Positions 17,998-26,929 are shown, counted from the stretch's first letter. The stretch: 64,000 nucleotides of DNA from JAHJQQ01 sp963737555 (GCA_963737555.1 CAVTTB010000008.1:62001-126000), one strand, 5' to 3'. Made by a program: numbers and translations. The notes: a model not told the origin generated them from the letters alone.

Positions 17998-18677
17998 GCG
18001 TCAGGATGCGCGAGATGCAAACTTTATATAGGAACAGGCACCGCGGTTTCACACTGATCGAAATGGCCGTGGTGCTGGTCATCGTCGGCCTGCTGCTCGG
18101 CGGCATGCTGGTGCCGCTGGCTACGCAGATGGAAACCGACCGGCGCAAGGAAACCACCGCCACGCTGGAATCGATCCGCGAGGCGTTGATTGGCTTTGCG
18201 GTGATCAATGGTCGGCTGCCCTGCCCGGACACCAACGACGACGGCGTCGCGGAGCCGGCCTGCAACACCGGCGCGAATCAACGAAATTCGGCAGGCCTGC
18301 CATTTGCGACACTCGGCGTGTGCTGCGCACCGACGCCTGGGGCAATACCTGGACCTATGCGGTCAACGGTGCGTACACCCAGACGCTCACCCTACCGCCG
18401 CCGGCTGTCACAACAGGACCATGGCGATATAGAGGTACGTGCCACCGCCAACTGCGCGGGCACTCAACGTCGGCGAACTGCTGCCGGCGCTGGTGCTGTC
18501 GAACGCCAGGACCAACAACCTCGGCACCCTCGAACCGGAGAATCGGGACGCCGACCGCTGCTTCGTCGATGCCGGCTACAGCCAATGAACAACGGCTTCG
18601 ACGATCTGGTCGTGTGGATCCCGACCGGCGTGTTGTACAACCGCCTGGTGGCCGCCGGCACAGTCACAGGGCCATAG
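17994..18677 (+). CDS. Prepilin-like protein with PCPDT motif, several frameshifts (cluster A)
   Basis: The start is GTG 17994, overlapping the previous stop. The prepilin signature RGFTLIEMAVVLVIVGLLLGG is intact, with cleavage after Gly and Glu at +5. The body shares GRLPCPDTNDDGVAEPAC with its neighbour. The sequence then changes frame at least three times: DAWGNTWTYAVNGAYTQTLT near 18340, LNVGELLPALVLSNARTNN near 18465-18590, and FDDLVVWIPTGVLYNRLVA at 18600-18677. All pieces look like one pilin of about 225 residues. Either the read quality is poor here or the gene is decaying; the first is more likely given the pattern elsewhere. Confidence 0.6.
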   Translation: MSVRMREMQTLYRNRHRGFTLIEMAVVLVIVGLLLGGMLVPLATQMETDRRKETTATLESIREALIGFAVINGRLPCPDTNDDGVAEPACNTGANQRNSAGLPFATLGVCCAPTPGAIPGPMRSTVRTPRRSPYRRRLSQQDHGDIEVRATANCAGTQRRRTAAGAGAVERQDQQPRHPRTGESGRRPLLRRCRLQPMNNGFDDLVVWIPTGVLYNRLVAAGTVTGP

Positions 18678-18692
18678 ACGAGCGCAGCCCCC

Positions 18693-18749
18693 GTAGCCTG
18701 GGTTGAACGCAGTGAAACCCGGGTTTCGCTACCGCTCCACCCAGGCTAC
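18693..18749. repeat. REP-like palindrome between pilin genes
   Basis: GTAGCCTGGGT (18693-18703) pairs with ACCCAGGCTAC (18739-18749), and an inner perfect palindrome GAAACCCGGGTTTC lies between. Such GTAGCC-TGGGTT...GCGAAACCC elements are widespread repeats in proteobacterial intergenic space. It may act as a transcriptional stop after the minor pilin genes; no U-tract follows. Confidence 0.7.
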
Positions 18750-18922
18750 GGCTGCGACGATGGCGTCGGTGGCCGTCGAAAAAATCGCGTAAGTGTAAGA
18801 TTTAATATTTTATTCAAGTTGCCTCGGGCGGGCGCCGTTAAAGCCACTACAGGAACTCGGCGCTGGGCCGGCCACAGATCAACTGACTACTTTAGAAAAT
18901 TGGAAGAAGGGAGCTAAGGACT

Positions 18923-19528
18923 ATGAACAAACGTCAATCCGGTTTCACCCTGGTGGAAATCGCCATCGTGCTGGTCATCATCGGCCTGCTGCTCGGCGGC
19001 GTGCTGAAGGGCCAGGAGATGATCGCCAACTCGCGCTTCAAGAGTTTGCAGAGCGATATCGAGGCCTACAGGGCTGCCTTCTACACTTTCCAGGATCGCT
19101 TCGGCGCGCTGCCCGGCGATTTCGCGCAGGCCAACACCCGCTTGAATCCGGCGGCCACCAACGGCATCACCCCAGTCGGCACGATTTCTGGTGCTACCTG
19201 TGCCACGGCCGGTGAAGAATCCTGCCTCGTCTGGCAACACCTGCGCTATGCCAACCTGATTCCAGGCGACCCGACGCTCGCCGGCACTGCCGCCAACCCG
19301 ACCCATGCCTATGGCGCCACGAGTTTTGGCATGTGGACTGGCGTCTTTGCTGGCCGCACCGGCGTATGGCTGTCGATGGAAGATATCCCCGCCGACGCCG
19401 CTGCGCGTTACGACCGTGAAATGGATGACGGCAACGGCGCTACCGGCTCGGTGGTCACCTCCAACGCAGCCGCCTACCCGGCGGCGCCGTCCACCGCGGC
19501 CATCGATCTGCGCATCAACATCATGTAA
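18923..19528 (+). CDS. Type IV prepilin, probable major pilin of cluster A
   Basis: Protein of 201 residues with a short leader MNKRQSG and the mature start FTLVEIAIVLVIIGLLLGGVLKGQEMI, which has Phe+1 and Glu+5 for PilD processing. The long N-terminal helix runs into KSLQSDIEAYRAAFYTFQDRFGALPGDFAQAN, a pattern seen in many gammaproteobacterial pilins. Two Cys (CATAGEESC) could close a small disulfide loop. GGAAGAAGGGAG-like purines precede the ATG. A 245-base gap upstream (REP palindrome and AT-rich stretch) and a strong terminator downstream suggest a separate, abundant transcript. Confidence 0.88.
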   Translation: MNKRQSGFTLVEIAIVLVIIGLLLGGVLKGQEMIANSRFKSLQSDIEAYRAAFYTFQDRFGALPGDFAQANTRLNPAATNGITPVGTISGATCATAGEESCLVWQHLRYANLIPGDPTLAGTAANPTHAYGATSFGMWTGVFAGRTGVWLSMEDIPADAAARYDREMDDGNGATGSVVTSNAAAYPAAPSTAAIDLRINIM

Positions 19529-19551
19529 GCGCCCGCACTCCACGGCACAGT

Positions 19552-19582
19552 ACGGCCCGCCCCTGGCGGGCCGTTTGCTTTT
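19552..19582 (+). terminator. Rho-independent terminator after the cluster A pilin
   Basis: ACGGCCCGCC and GGCGGGCCGT form a perfect 10-bp GC-rich stem with a CCT loop, followed by TTGCTTTT. It lies 24 bases after the pilin stop and separates clusters A and B. Confidence 0.88.
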
Positions 19583-19690
19583 ACGCCACCGTTAGATGCG
19601 GCACGAAGAGATCCCACTCCGGTCGGGCTGCAAACTTCACCTAGCCACATCACAAAAAATCCCCACCGAAACAAGACCCCACGCCGCACT

Positions 19691-19706
19691 TGGCCCAGCC
19701 CTTGCT
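19691..19706 (+). promoter_or_regulatory. Predicted sigma54 (-24/-12) promoter of pilus cluster B
   Basis: TGGCCCAGCCCTTGCT has GG-N10-GC spacing and a perfect TTGCT -12 element, with TTGGC at -24. A start near 19718 leaves a leader of about 56 bases before the first gene. The rest of the 245-base gap 19529-19773 holds the cluster A terminator and no gene. Confidence 0.65.
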
Positions 19707-19773
19707 TACACCTCAGGAAAGCGTGTTCGGCGTCAAAGCCCGGACGCATTGCCCATGAGGATCGCAGCGCGGT

Positions 19774-20392
19774 ATGCAGCAGCAAATCAATCTCTTTCAG
19801 CCGGTGTTTCGCCGCGAGGCCAAGGTGTTCTCGGCGCGCACACTGGCGCAGGTGTTGATCCTGGCGTTGGTGCTGATCGTCGCTGGCGTGGCCCTGCTGC
19901 AACTGCAATTGGGCCGACACACCGCGACCCGCACCTTGCTGGATGGGCAATACCGCGCGCTGGAATCACAACTCGGCAAACTGGAGGCACAGGCTGATAG
20001 CGGCCAGCTCGCCGAGCTCGATGCGCGCATCAAGACGCTTGGAAACTCAGCTCACCGACGGCAGCGCCGAACTCGGCGAAATCCAGCAACAAGTGGTCGC
20101 CCGCAGCCGCGGCTTCGCGCCGGTGTTCACGGCCTTGGCACGTCATCCGCTGCAGGGCTTATGGCTGACCGGCATCCAGTTGCGCGACGACAGCCTGGAA
20201 TTGACCGGCACGACCCTCGATCCTGAATTGTTGCCGCGCTACCTCGCGCAACTCAGCGCCGATACCGATCTGGCGCCGTGGTCGCTGACCACCGTGCAAA
20301 TGGAGCGCAGCACCGAAATACCAGGCCAGGTGCAGTTCACGCTCAGCTCCAGCGAACGTGAGCCGACAGCGGCGGAGGGCAGCGCACAATGA
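19774..20392 (+). CDS. MshI2/PilN-like inner-membrane protein, frameshifted (cluster B)
   Basis: Starts MQQQINLFQPVFRREAKVFSA, the typical PilN/MshI2 opening, with one transmembrane helix (about 24-43) and a coiled stretch. One surplus T near 20039 (ACGCTTGGAAACT) breaks the frame; removing it joins ARIKTL to ETQLTDGSAELGEIQQQVV. The rest is a periplasmic PilN-like domain (GLWLTGIQLRDDSLELTGTTLDPELLPRYLAQL). Restored length is about 205 residues. The stop overlaps the mshJ start. Its role is the inner-membrane alignment complex with MshI (PilM-like, at 31663) and MshJ. Confidence 0.8.
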
Positions 20393-21018
20393 ACGCCCAA
20401 CTCACCGCACTCGGCACCCGCATCGATGCGTTCAGTCTGCGCGAACGCGGCATCCTGCTGGCAGTCGCCTTGCTGGTGCTGTACGCCATCAGCAATCAAT
20501 TGTTCATCGCACCAACGCTGCAACAGCTCTAGCAGCAGACGCGTACCGAGATCACCGATCTGCAAACCAAACTGACGGCACTGCAAGCACGCGCTGGACT
20601 GTTGGGGCAGAACAACCAGGATCCGCTGGCGCAGCGCAATGCGCGCATCACTGAACTGGAAACCCAACTCGCTGCGCAGGATGCGCAATTCGAAGCGCAA
20701 CTCGGTCGGCTGGTGCGGCCGCAACAGGCGGCGCCCTTGCTGCGCGATGTCTTGGCACAAGCCCCCGGCCTGCGCTTATTGAATCTGGACTCGACACCGG
20801 GCGAGCCGCTGTTGCCCGACAGCACGCGTACCGCGCGCATCGTGCGTTACGACTTGGAACTGCGCGTGGAGGGCGGCTATCTGGCCGCGCTCGATTATCT
20901 GCAACGCCTGGAGCAACTGCCCTGGACGCTGTTCTGGGAAGGCGTGTCGCTGAAGGTGGCCGAGTATCCGCGCAGCGAGATTCAATTGACGGTGTATACG
21001 CTGGGGCAACAGCCATGA
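20389..21018 (+). CDS. mshJ: MshJ-like pilus biogenesis protein with in-frame TAG at codon 48 (cluster B)
   Basis: PilO-like protein of about 209 residues: N-terminal transmembrane helix (about 18-37, RGILLAVALLVLYAISNQLF), coiled coil (TEITDLQTKLTALQARAG...ITELETQLAAQDAQFEAQL), and a C-terminal domain with YDLELRVEGGYLAALDYLQRLEQLPWTLFWE, the MshJ hallmark. An in-frame TAG at 20530-20532 interrupts LQQL-QQTRTE; the sense codon was almost certainly CAG. The frame is otherwise intact on both sides. The break is a real nonsense change, a base-call error, or, less likely, amber suppression. Overlaps mshI2 and mshK. Confidence 0.82.
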
Positions 21019-21344
21019 ATGCGCTATTGCCACCAGGTCTGTTGCTGGTTCTATCGCTGGCGATGCACAGCGCCACGGCCGCGACGCTCAGCGATCCGAC
21101 CCAGCCCAGCGGCACGCCGAGCGCGGACACGTCAGTGGCTGGAGCGGGCAGCTGGAAACTCAGCGCCACGCGCATCACGCCGGCGAAACGTGTCGCGGTC
21201 ATCAATGGACAACAGGTCGCCGAAGGCGGCCTGATCGGAACGGCGCGCGTACTGCGCGTCAGTCATGCCCAAGTCAAACTCGATGCGCAGGGAGAGATTG
21301 TGACCCTGCGCCTGCTGCAGTCAGAGGTGAAAAAAACGCGATGA
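21015..21344 (+). CDS. mshK: MshK-like pilus biogenesis protein (cluster B)
   Basis: Small periplasmic protein of 109 residues with a signal peptide (LLPPGLLLVLSLAMHSATA). The conserved DPTQPSG opening and WKLSATRITPAKRVAVINGQQVAEGGLIGTARVL are the MshK pattern. MshK is thought to help assemble or stabilise the secretin. Overlaps mshJ and mshL by 4 bases each. Confidence 0.82.
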   Translation: MNALLPPGLLLVLSLAMHSATAATLSDPTQPSGTPSADTSVAGAGSWKLSATRITPAKRVAVINGQQVAEGGLIGTARVLRVSHAQVKLDAQGEIVTLRLLQSEVKKTR

Positions 21345-23116
21345 ACACACGCAAGGATTACGCGATGAAACATCTGGTGATATCAGCCTTGGTACTCGCA
21401 CTGTGCGGTTGCCAGACGGCTGGCATGCGCGATGGCAATACCTCGCCAAGACTGTCCAGTATCGATAACGCCCTGAAGGATGCGCAGAGTGCGCAACCGA
21501 CTGACGCGAACACACCACCAGCGGCCGTCGCCGCGGCCTTGCTGCCGCCGGTGACGATGAACCTGCCGCCGGCCGCGCTACCGACGGAGCCGCGTTTCGA
21601 TGTCGCGGTCAATCACGTACCGGCACAGCAATTCTTCATGGGGCTGGTCGATGGCACGGCCTACAACATGGTGGTGCATCCCGAGGTCGGCGGCGAGATT
21701 TCGCTGAATCTCAAAAACGTCACCGTCAACGAAGTCATGAGCACCGTGAACAGCGTGTACGGCTATGAATTCAGCCGCAACGGTTCGGTGTTCGAGGTGT
21801 TGCCGGCGCGGTTGCGTTCGACCATCTTCAAAGTCGATTATCTGAATATGCGGCGCCTGGGCAGTTCCAACACCCGTGTCAGCTCCGGACAGATCACCCA
21901 GAACAGCAATAGCGATTCCGGCAGCGACTCCGGCAGCAATGCCGATGGATCAAATTCTGGTAGTGGCACAACGAGCAACAACGGCTCCGGGACCAGCAAT
22001 ACCGTCTCCGGCAGCGAGGTCAACACCGAATCCGAGGCCGACTTCTGGCGCGATCTGAAAAACTCCTTGGAGTTACTCCTCGGCACCGAAGGCGACCAAC
22101 GCGTGGTCGTGAATCCGCAGGCGGGTATTGTCATCGTTCGCGCCATGCCCGGCGAACTGCGCGAGGTGGGTGAATATTTAAGCACCTTGCAGAACTCCGT
22201 GCAGCGCCAAGTGGTGCTCGAAGCCAAGATCATCGAAGTGGAACTCAACGACGGTTTCCAGGCCGGCATCAACTGGGCGGCGCTGGGCGAACCCGATGAA
22301 GGCGAGACCATCGTCGTCGGTCAGATCGGCGGCGGCACACTGCTCAACCGCAACGGACGCGCTAATGGCAGCAACAACAGCGGCACCATCAATCCGATCT
22401 TCCCGAATGTGCCGGACTCCTTCCAAGTCAGTCCGTTCGGCGGCATGTTCGGCATCGCAGCCAATCTCAATGACTTCGTCGCGCTGATCGAACTGCTCAA
22501 GACACAAGGTAATGTGCAGGTGCTGTCCAGCCCGCGCGTGTCCACGGTCAACAATCAGAAGGCGGTCATCAAGGTCGGCACCGACGAATTCTTCGTCACC
22601 GACATCGATACCGATACCGACACCACCAACGGTACCTCGAATCAATCCGTCGATGTGCAGCTCACACCGTTCTTCTCCGGTGTAGCCCTGGACGTGATCC
22701 CGCAGATCAACGATCAGGACGAGGTGATCCTGCATATCCACCCGACCATCTCCGAGGTCACCGAGCAGAACAAGGAAATCAGTCTGAACACCGATGACAC
22801 CCTCACGGTGCCGCTGGCGCGTTCGACCATCCGCGAATCCGATGCCGTCGTGCGCGCACGCAGCGGCCAGGTCATCGTCATCGGCGGTCTGATGAAGGAT
22901 TCGCGCCGCGACGACCAGGCAAAGACGCCGTTCCTCGGCGACCTGCCGGGCGTCGGCGCCGCCTTCCGCCACAAACGCGAACTGTCCACCAAGAGCGAGC
23001 TGGTGATTCTGCTGCGGCCCGTGGTGATCTCGGGCTCGCAGGGCTGGAACGATCAACTGCAAGGCGTCAATCAGCGCCTCGACACCCTGCAAGGCACCGG
23101 CTCCACGCCACGCTGA
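21341..23116 (+). CDS. mshL: MshL secretin, outer-membrane lipoprotein (cluster B)
   Basis: Protein of 591 residues. The lipoprotein signal ends ALCGC (Cys24 from this start; an inner ATG at 21365 is also possible). An N domain (HVPAQQFFMGLVDGTAYNMVVHPEVGGEISL) is followed by a long Ser/Gly/Asn linker (about 185-228) and a second N domain. The secretin core has VQVLSSPRVSTVNNQKAVIKVG, VALDVIPQINDQDEVILHIHPTISE and ARSGQVIVIGGLMKD, and ends KSELVILLRPVVI. It should form the outer-membrane channel of the MSHA-like pilus. Confidence 0.93.
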   Translation: MNTRKDYAMKHLVISALVLALCGCQTAGMRDGNTSPRLSSIDNALKDAQSAQPTDANTPPAAVAAALLPPVTMNLPPAALPTEPRFDVAVNHVPAQQFFMGLVDGTAYNMVVHPEVGGEISLNLKNVTVNEVMSTVNSVYGYEFSRNGSVFEVLPARLRSTIFKVDYLNMRRLGSSNTRVSSGQITQNSNSDSGSDSGSNADGSNSGSGTTSNNGSGTSNTVSGSEVNTESEADFWRDLKNSLELLLGTEGDQRVVVNPQAGIVIVRAMPGELREVGEYLSTLQNSVQRQVVLEAKIIEVELNDGFQAGINWAALGEPDEGETIVVGQIGGGTLLNRNGRANGSNNSGTINPIFPNVPDSFQVSPFGGMFGIAANLNDFVALIELLKTQGNVQVLSSPRVSTVNNQKAVIKVGTDEFFVTDIDTDTDTTNGTSNQSVDVQLTPFFSGVALDVIPQINDQDEVILHIHPTISEVTEQNKEISLNTDDTLTVPLARSTIRESDAVVRARSGQVIVIGGLMKDSRRDDQAKTPFLGDLPGVGAAFRHKRELSTKSELVILLRPVVISGSQGWNDQLQGVNQRLDTLQGTGSTPR

Positions 23117-23131
23117 TCGGACACCGACGCC

Positions 23132-24052
23132 ATGTATCTGGAACATTTCGGACTGCAGGCCTTACCGTTCGGTATTACACCGGACACCGGCTTCTATTTC
23201 GATTCGCCCAGCCACCAGGAAGCACTCAACATTCTGTTGCTGGCCTTGCGCAATGGCGAAGGTTTTCTGAAAGTGACCGGCGAGGTCGGCACCGGCAAGA
23301 CCTTATTGTGCCGGCGTCTGCTGCATCTGCTGGATGACGAATTCGTCACCGCCTACATCCCGAATCCGATCCTGACCGCAACCGCGCTGCGCATGGCGCT
23401 GGCCGATGAACTCGGCATCAGCTTCACCCGCAATCTCGGTCAGCACCGTCTGCTGAAACTCATCAATGAACGGCTCATCGAACTCAACGCCGCCGGCAAA
23501 CGCGTGGTGCTGTTGCTGGACGAAGCGCAGGCACTGCCTGATGAAAGTCTCGAAGCGCTGCGCCTGCTGACCAATCTCGAAACCGAAAAGGACAAATTGC
23601 TGCTGGTGGTGTTGTTCGGCCAGCCTGAATTGGACACGCGTCTGGCGCAGAAGAAATTCCGCCAACTGCGTCAGCGCATCATCTTCGCGCATCAATTACG
23701 CCCGCTCAGCATGAGCGAAGCGAGCACCTATCTGTGCCACCGCCTGACCATCGCCGGCGGCGCCGGTCGCGAACATTTCAGTAGCGCCGCGCTGCGTGCG
23801 CTCACCAAGGCCAGCCGCGGCATTCCGCGCCTGCTGAATATTCTCGGCCATAAAGCCTTGATGGCCGCATTCGGTCAGGGCGCCGCGCAGGTCCATGCGC
23901 GACATGTGCAGCAGGCCATCACCGACACCCCCGATACCGATAGCGGCGCAACGCAGCGTTCGCGCTGGCCGCAGTGGATTTTCGGCACGCTCGGCGCACT
24001 CGGCACGGCCGCGACGCTGGCGGGTGTCAGTCTTATGTTGATCGGGGGTTAA
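23132..24052 (+). CDS. mshM: MshM ATPase (cluster B)
   Basis: ExeA-family AAA ATPase of 306 residues starting MYLEHFGLQALPFGITPDTGFYF. Walker A GEVGTGKT is at 50-57, Walker B VVLLLDEAQ with the expected DE, and sensor segment VLFGQPELDTRL. It ends in a single C-terminal transmembrane helix (about 283-305). Unlike the cluster A homologue it has no SPOR domain, which is the usual MshM form. It starts 15 bases after mshL. Confidence 0.92.
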   Translation: MYLEHFGLQALPFGITPDTGFYFDSPSHQEALNILLLALRNGEGFLKVTGEVGTGKTLLCRRLLHLLDDEFVTAYIPNPILTATALRMALADELGISFTRNLGQHRLLKLINERLIELNAAGKRVVLLLDEAQALPDESLEALRLLTNLETEKDKLLLVVLFGQPELDTRLAQKKFRQLRQRIIFAHQLRPLSMSEASTYLCHRLTIAGGAGREHFSSAALRALTKASRGIPRLLNILGHKALMAAFGQGAAQVHARHVQQAITDTPDTDSGATQRSRWPQWIFGTLGALGTAATLAGVSLMLIGG

Positions 24053-24055
24053 GGT

Positions 24056-25202
24056 ATGAGTCTCGTCAACCAGATGTTGCAGGATTTGGAACAGCGCCGC
24101 GCGCAATTGCCGCGCGGCGACAGCCTGCGCGGGCTGCATGCCGCGCCGCCGGCAACGACACCACACAGCACACTCTGGCCGACGCTGTTGATCAGCGCCG
24201 CCTTGGGTGGCGTCGCGTATGGGTGGTGGCTGACGTTCGCGGAACCGGGCCTGCAACCGGGTTTCGTCGCACCGCCCGTCGCCGCCCATGACAGTAAACC
24301 AGTCGCGTCTGTGCCGGCACAAACGTGGGTCGTTGCAACGTCCGAGGTAGCCGATACGCCTGGACCGTCCGCGCCGGAAGTCGATGCGGAATGGGACAAG
24401 ACCTGGGAGCCGCGCACCGCGCAAGCCGTGTCGGTGGCGGCGCTGGAGGAAGCGGTGCCCGAGGATTACGTGCAGCTTGCGGCCGAAACGCCGCCGACAC
24501 CGTCCACCATCGAACCACCCGCGCCAAAGCCGGCGCCGTCCACGACACAGACCGTGCTCGCACAGGACGTCAAGTAACAGCGCACGCGGCACGCCTTCAA
24601 TGCACAAGACTCTGCGTGAGCCGAGTCCAACCGAACATGCCGCGCAGCACTATGCCGATGCGCTGACCGCGCTGCGCAGTGGCGATACCTCGCGCGCTGA
24701 AACTCAACTGCGCGCGGCACTCGATCAACTTCCCGCACATACACAAGCGGCCGAGACGCTGGTCGCCCTGTTATTGCAACAAGGGCGCGCACAGGACGCC
24801 GAAGCCATTCTCGCCACTGCGGTTGCCGCAGCACCGCACGCACCGCAGCTGCTGATATTGCATGCACGCGTGCTCGCGGAGGCCGGTCGCGATAACGAAG
24901 CGGTTGCGCTTTTGCAGTCGCCGATCTTATCCAACGATGCGGATTCGCAAGCCTTGCTGGGCGCCTTGCAACAACGTCTCGGCAATGACACGCAAGCCGC
25001 CGACGCCTATCGCCAAGCCTTGACCCGTGCACCGCAACGCGGCGCCTGGTGGCTGGGTCTGGCGATCAGCCTGGAACGCAGTCAACAGCCGGTCGCCGCA
25101 TTGGAAGCCTACCGTCGCGCCTTGGCCGACGCCACCCTCGATGCGCAAGTGACCGGCTATGTGCGCGGTCGCATTGTCGCGCTCGACAACAGCCAAGGTT
25201 GA
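24056..25202 (+). CDS. mshN: MshN TPR protein, frameshifted (cluster B)
   Basis: The N-terminal frame begins MSLVNQMLQDLEQRRA, the MshN signature, with a transmembrane helix (about 41-60) and an acidic, Pro-rich linker, and stops at 24577. The other half, in the next frame, has TLREPSPTEHAAQHYADALTAL and tetratricopeptide repeats (GDTSRAETQLRAALDQLPAH, GDTQ-like repeats to residue about 375). One surplus base in 24570-24600 explains the split, giving about 381 residues. Role as periplasmic TPR adaptor of the secretin complex is by analogy. Confidence 0.85.
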
Positions 25203-25211
25203 GACGACGAC

Positions 25212-26915
25212 ATGCCCGCCCCCAAACGCGTTCGCATCGGTGACCTGCTGGTCGAACACAAGATCATCTCCGAGGCGCAATTGCAGGCGGCGCTCGCCGA
25301 TCAGAAAAAGAGCGGCCGCAAGCTCGGCCGCGTGCTGATCGAAAACGGTTTCGTCAAAGAAGACATGTTGCTGGAACTGCTGTCGCGCCAGCTGGCCATT
25401 CCGTTCATCGATCTCACCAGTTTCGAACTCAATCCGGAACAGGTGCAGAAACTCCCCGAGACTTACGCCCGGCGCTATCGCGCCATCGTGTTGAAGGGCA
25501 CCGTCGATGGCGGTCTGTTGCTGGGCATGGGCGATCCCACCGACATCTTTGCCTATGACGAGCTGGTGCGGATTCTAAAATCACCGGTGCAGCTTGCGGT
25601 GGTCAAGGAATCCGACCTGCTGCATTGCATCGACCGTTTCTATCAGCATGGCGCACAACTCAAGAGCCTCGCCAGTGAAGTCGGCCAGGATCTCGCCGAC
25701 AGCGCCTTCGACCTCGGCCAACTCGGTATCGACAGCACCCAGAGCGATGCGCCGGTGGTGCGTCTGCTGCAGACGCTGTTCGAGGATGCCGTGCGCGGCA
25801 ATGTCTCGGACATTCACATCGAGCCCGAAGAAGATGGCCTGCGCATCCGTCGCCGCATCGACGGTGTGCTCTACGAACAGATAATGGACGAACGGCGCAT
25901 CGCCGGTGCGTTGGTGTCGCGCCTGAAGCTGATGGCCGGCGCGGACATTTCGGAAAAACGTCTGCCGCAGGACGGTCGCTTCAGCCTGCGCGTGCACGAC
26001 CGCAGCATCGATGTGCGTCTCGCCACCATGCCGACGCAGAATGGCGAATCGGTGGTGATGCGTCTGCTCAATGCCGAGGCCCAGCGGTTTTCCCTGGAGC
26101 AGCTGGGTATGCCGCCGGCGCTGCTGGAACGTTTCCGCCATGCGATCAAACGACCGCACGGTCTGATCCTCGTCACCGGACCGACCGGCAGCGGCAAGAC
26201 CACCACGCTGTATGCGGCGCTGACCGAACTCAACAAGCCGCAGAAGAAAATCATCACCGTCGAAGACCCGGTGGAAATCCGCCTGCCGCGTATCAACCAA
26301 GTGCAGGTGCACGCGAAGATCGGCCTGGATTTCGCGCGCGTGCTGCGCACCACCTTGCGCCTCGATCCGGACATCATCCTGGTCGGCGAAATCCGCGATG
26401 CCGAGACCGGCGAGATTGCCCTGCGCGCGTCCATGACCGGTCACTTGGTGTTGTCGACACTGCACACCAACGACGCCGCCAGCACCGCGTTGCGTCTGAT
26501 CGACATGGGTCTGGAACCGTATCTGGTCGCCTCCACCGTGCAGGCCATCGTCGCGCAACGGCTGGTGCGGCGCGTCTGCGACAAATGTCGCAGCGAATCC
26601 CAGCCCGATGCCGGCCAGCAGGCGTGGCTGCGCGGCGCACTCGGTGAAGAGGCCGCGCAGGCGACGTTCTATGCCGGCAGCGGTTGCAATCAGTGCAATC
26701 ACACCGGCTTCCGCGGTCGCATCGGCGTGTATGAATTATTGGAAATGGACGCGACCTTGATCGACTGCCTGCGCCGCAACGATCAAGGCGGCTTTGAACG
26801 CGCCGCGCGCGCCCAGCCCGGCTATCGACCCTTGGTGCAACACGCCCTGGAACTTGCGCGCGGTGGTGTCACCACAGTGGGCGAGGCGATGAGTCTGGCG
26901 GGTTGGCTGGAATGA
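25212..26915 (+). CDS. mshE: MshE pilus extension ATPase (cluster B)
   Basis: Intact GspE/PilB-family ATPase of 567 residues. The MshEN domain (RIGDLLVEHKIISEAQLQAAL...RKLGRVLIENGFVKEDMLLELL), which in Vibrio MshE binds cyclic di-GMP, keeps the RLG/RKLG...L spacing. The C-terminal motor has Walker A GPTGSGKTTTLYAAL, Asp box, Walker B DPDIILVGEIRDAETGEI, His box STLHTND, and a zinc site CDKC...CNQC. It follows mshN by 9 bases. Confidence 0.95.
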   Translation: MPAPKRVRIGDLLVEHKIISEAQLQAALADQKKSGRKLGRVLIENGFVKEDMLLELLSRQLAIPFIDLTSFELNPEQVQKLPETYARRYRAIVLKGTVDGGLLLGMGDPTDIFAYDELVRILKSPVQLAVVKESDLLHCIDRFYQHGAQLKSLASEVGQDLADSAFDLGQLGIDSTQSDAPVVRLLQTLFEDAVRGNVSDIHIEPEEDGLRIRRRIDGVLYEQIMDERRIAGALVSRLKLMAGADISEKRLPQDGRFSLRVHDRSIDVRLATMPTQNGESVVMRLLNAEAQRFSLEQLGMPPALLERFRHAIKRPHGLILVTGPTGSGKTTTLYAALTELNKPQKKIITVEDPVEIRLPRINQVQVHAKIGLDFARVLRTTLRLDPDIILVGEIRDAETGEIALRASMTGHLVLSTLHTNDAASTALRLIDMGLEPYLVASTVQAIVAQRLVRRVCDKCRSESQPDAGQQAWLRGALGEEAAQATFYAGSGCNQCNHTGFRGRIGVYELLEMDATLIDCLRRNDQGGFERAARAQPGYRPLVQHALELARGGVTTVGEAMSLAGWLE

Positions 26916-26929
26916 GGGCGTAACGCGAC

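Noticed and set aside
21900..22010. Repeat-like DNA that might be a CRISPR or tandem array
   Set aside because: It is the in-frame Ser/Gly/Asn linker of mshL; unit lengths are irregular and there are no spacers. No CRISPR array was seen in the window.
22178..23146. 322-codon minus-strand open frame over the cluster B secretin
   Set aside because: Antisense to a well-conserved secretin core; typical high-GC antisense frame with His/Asp bias.
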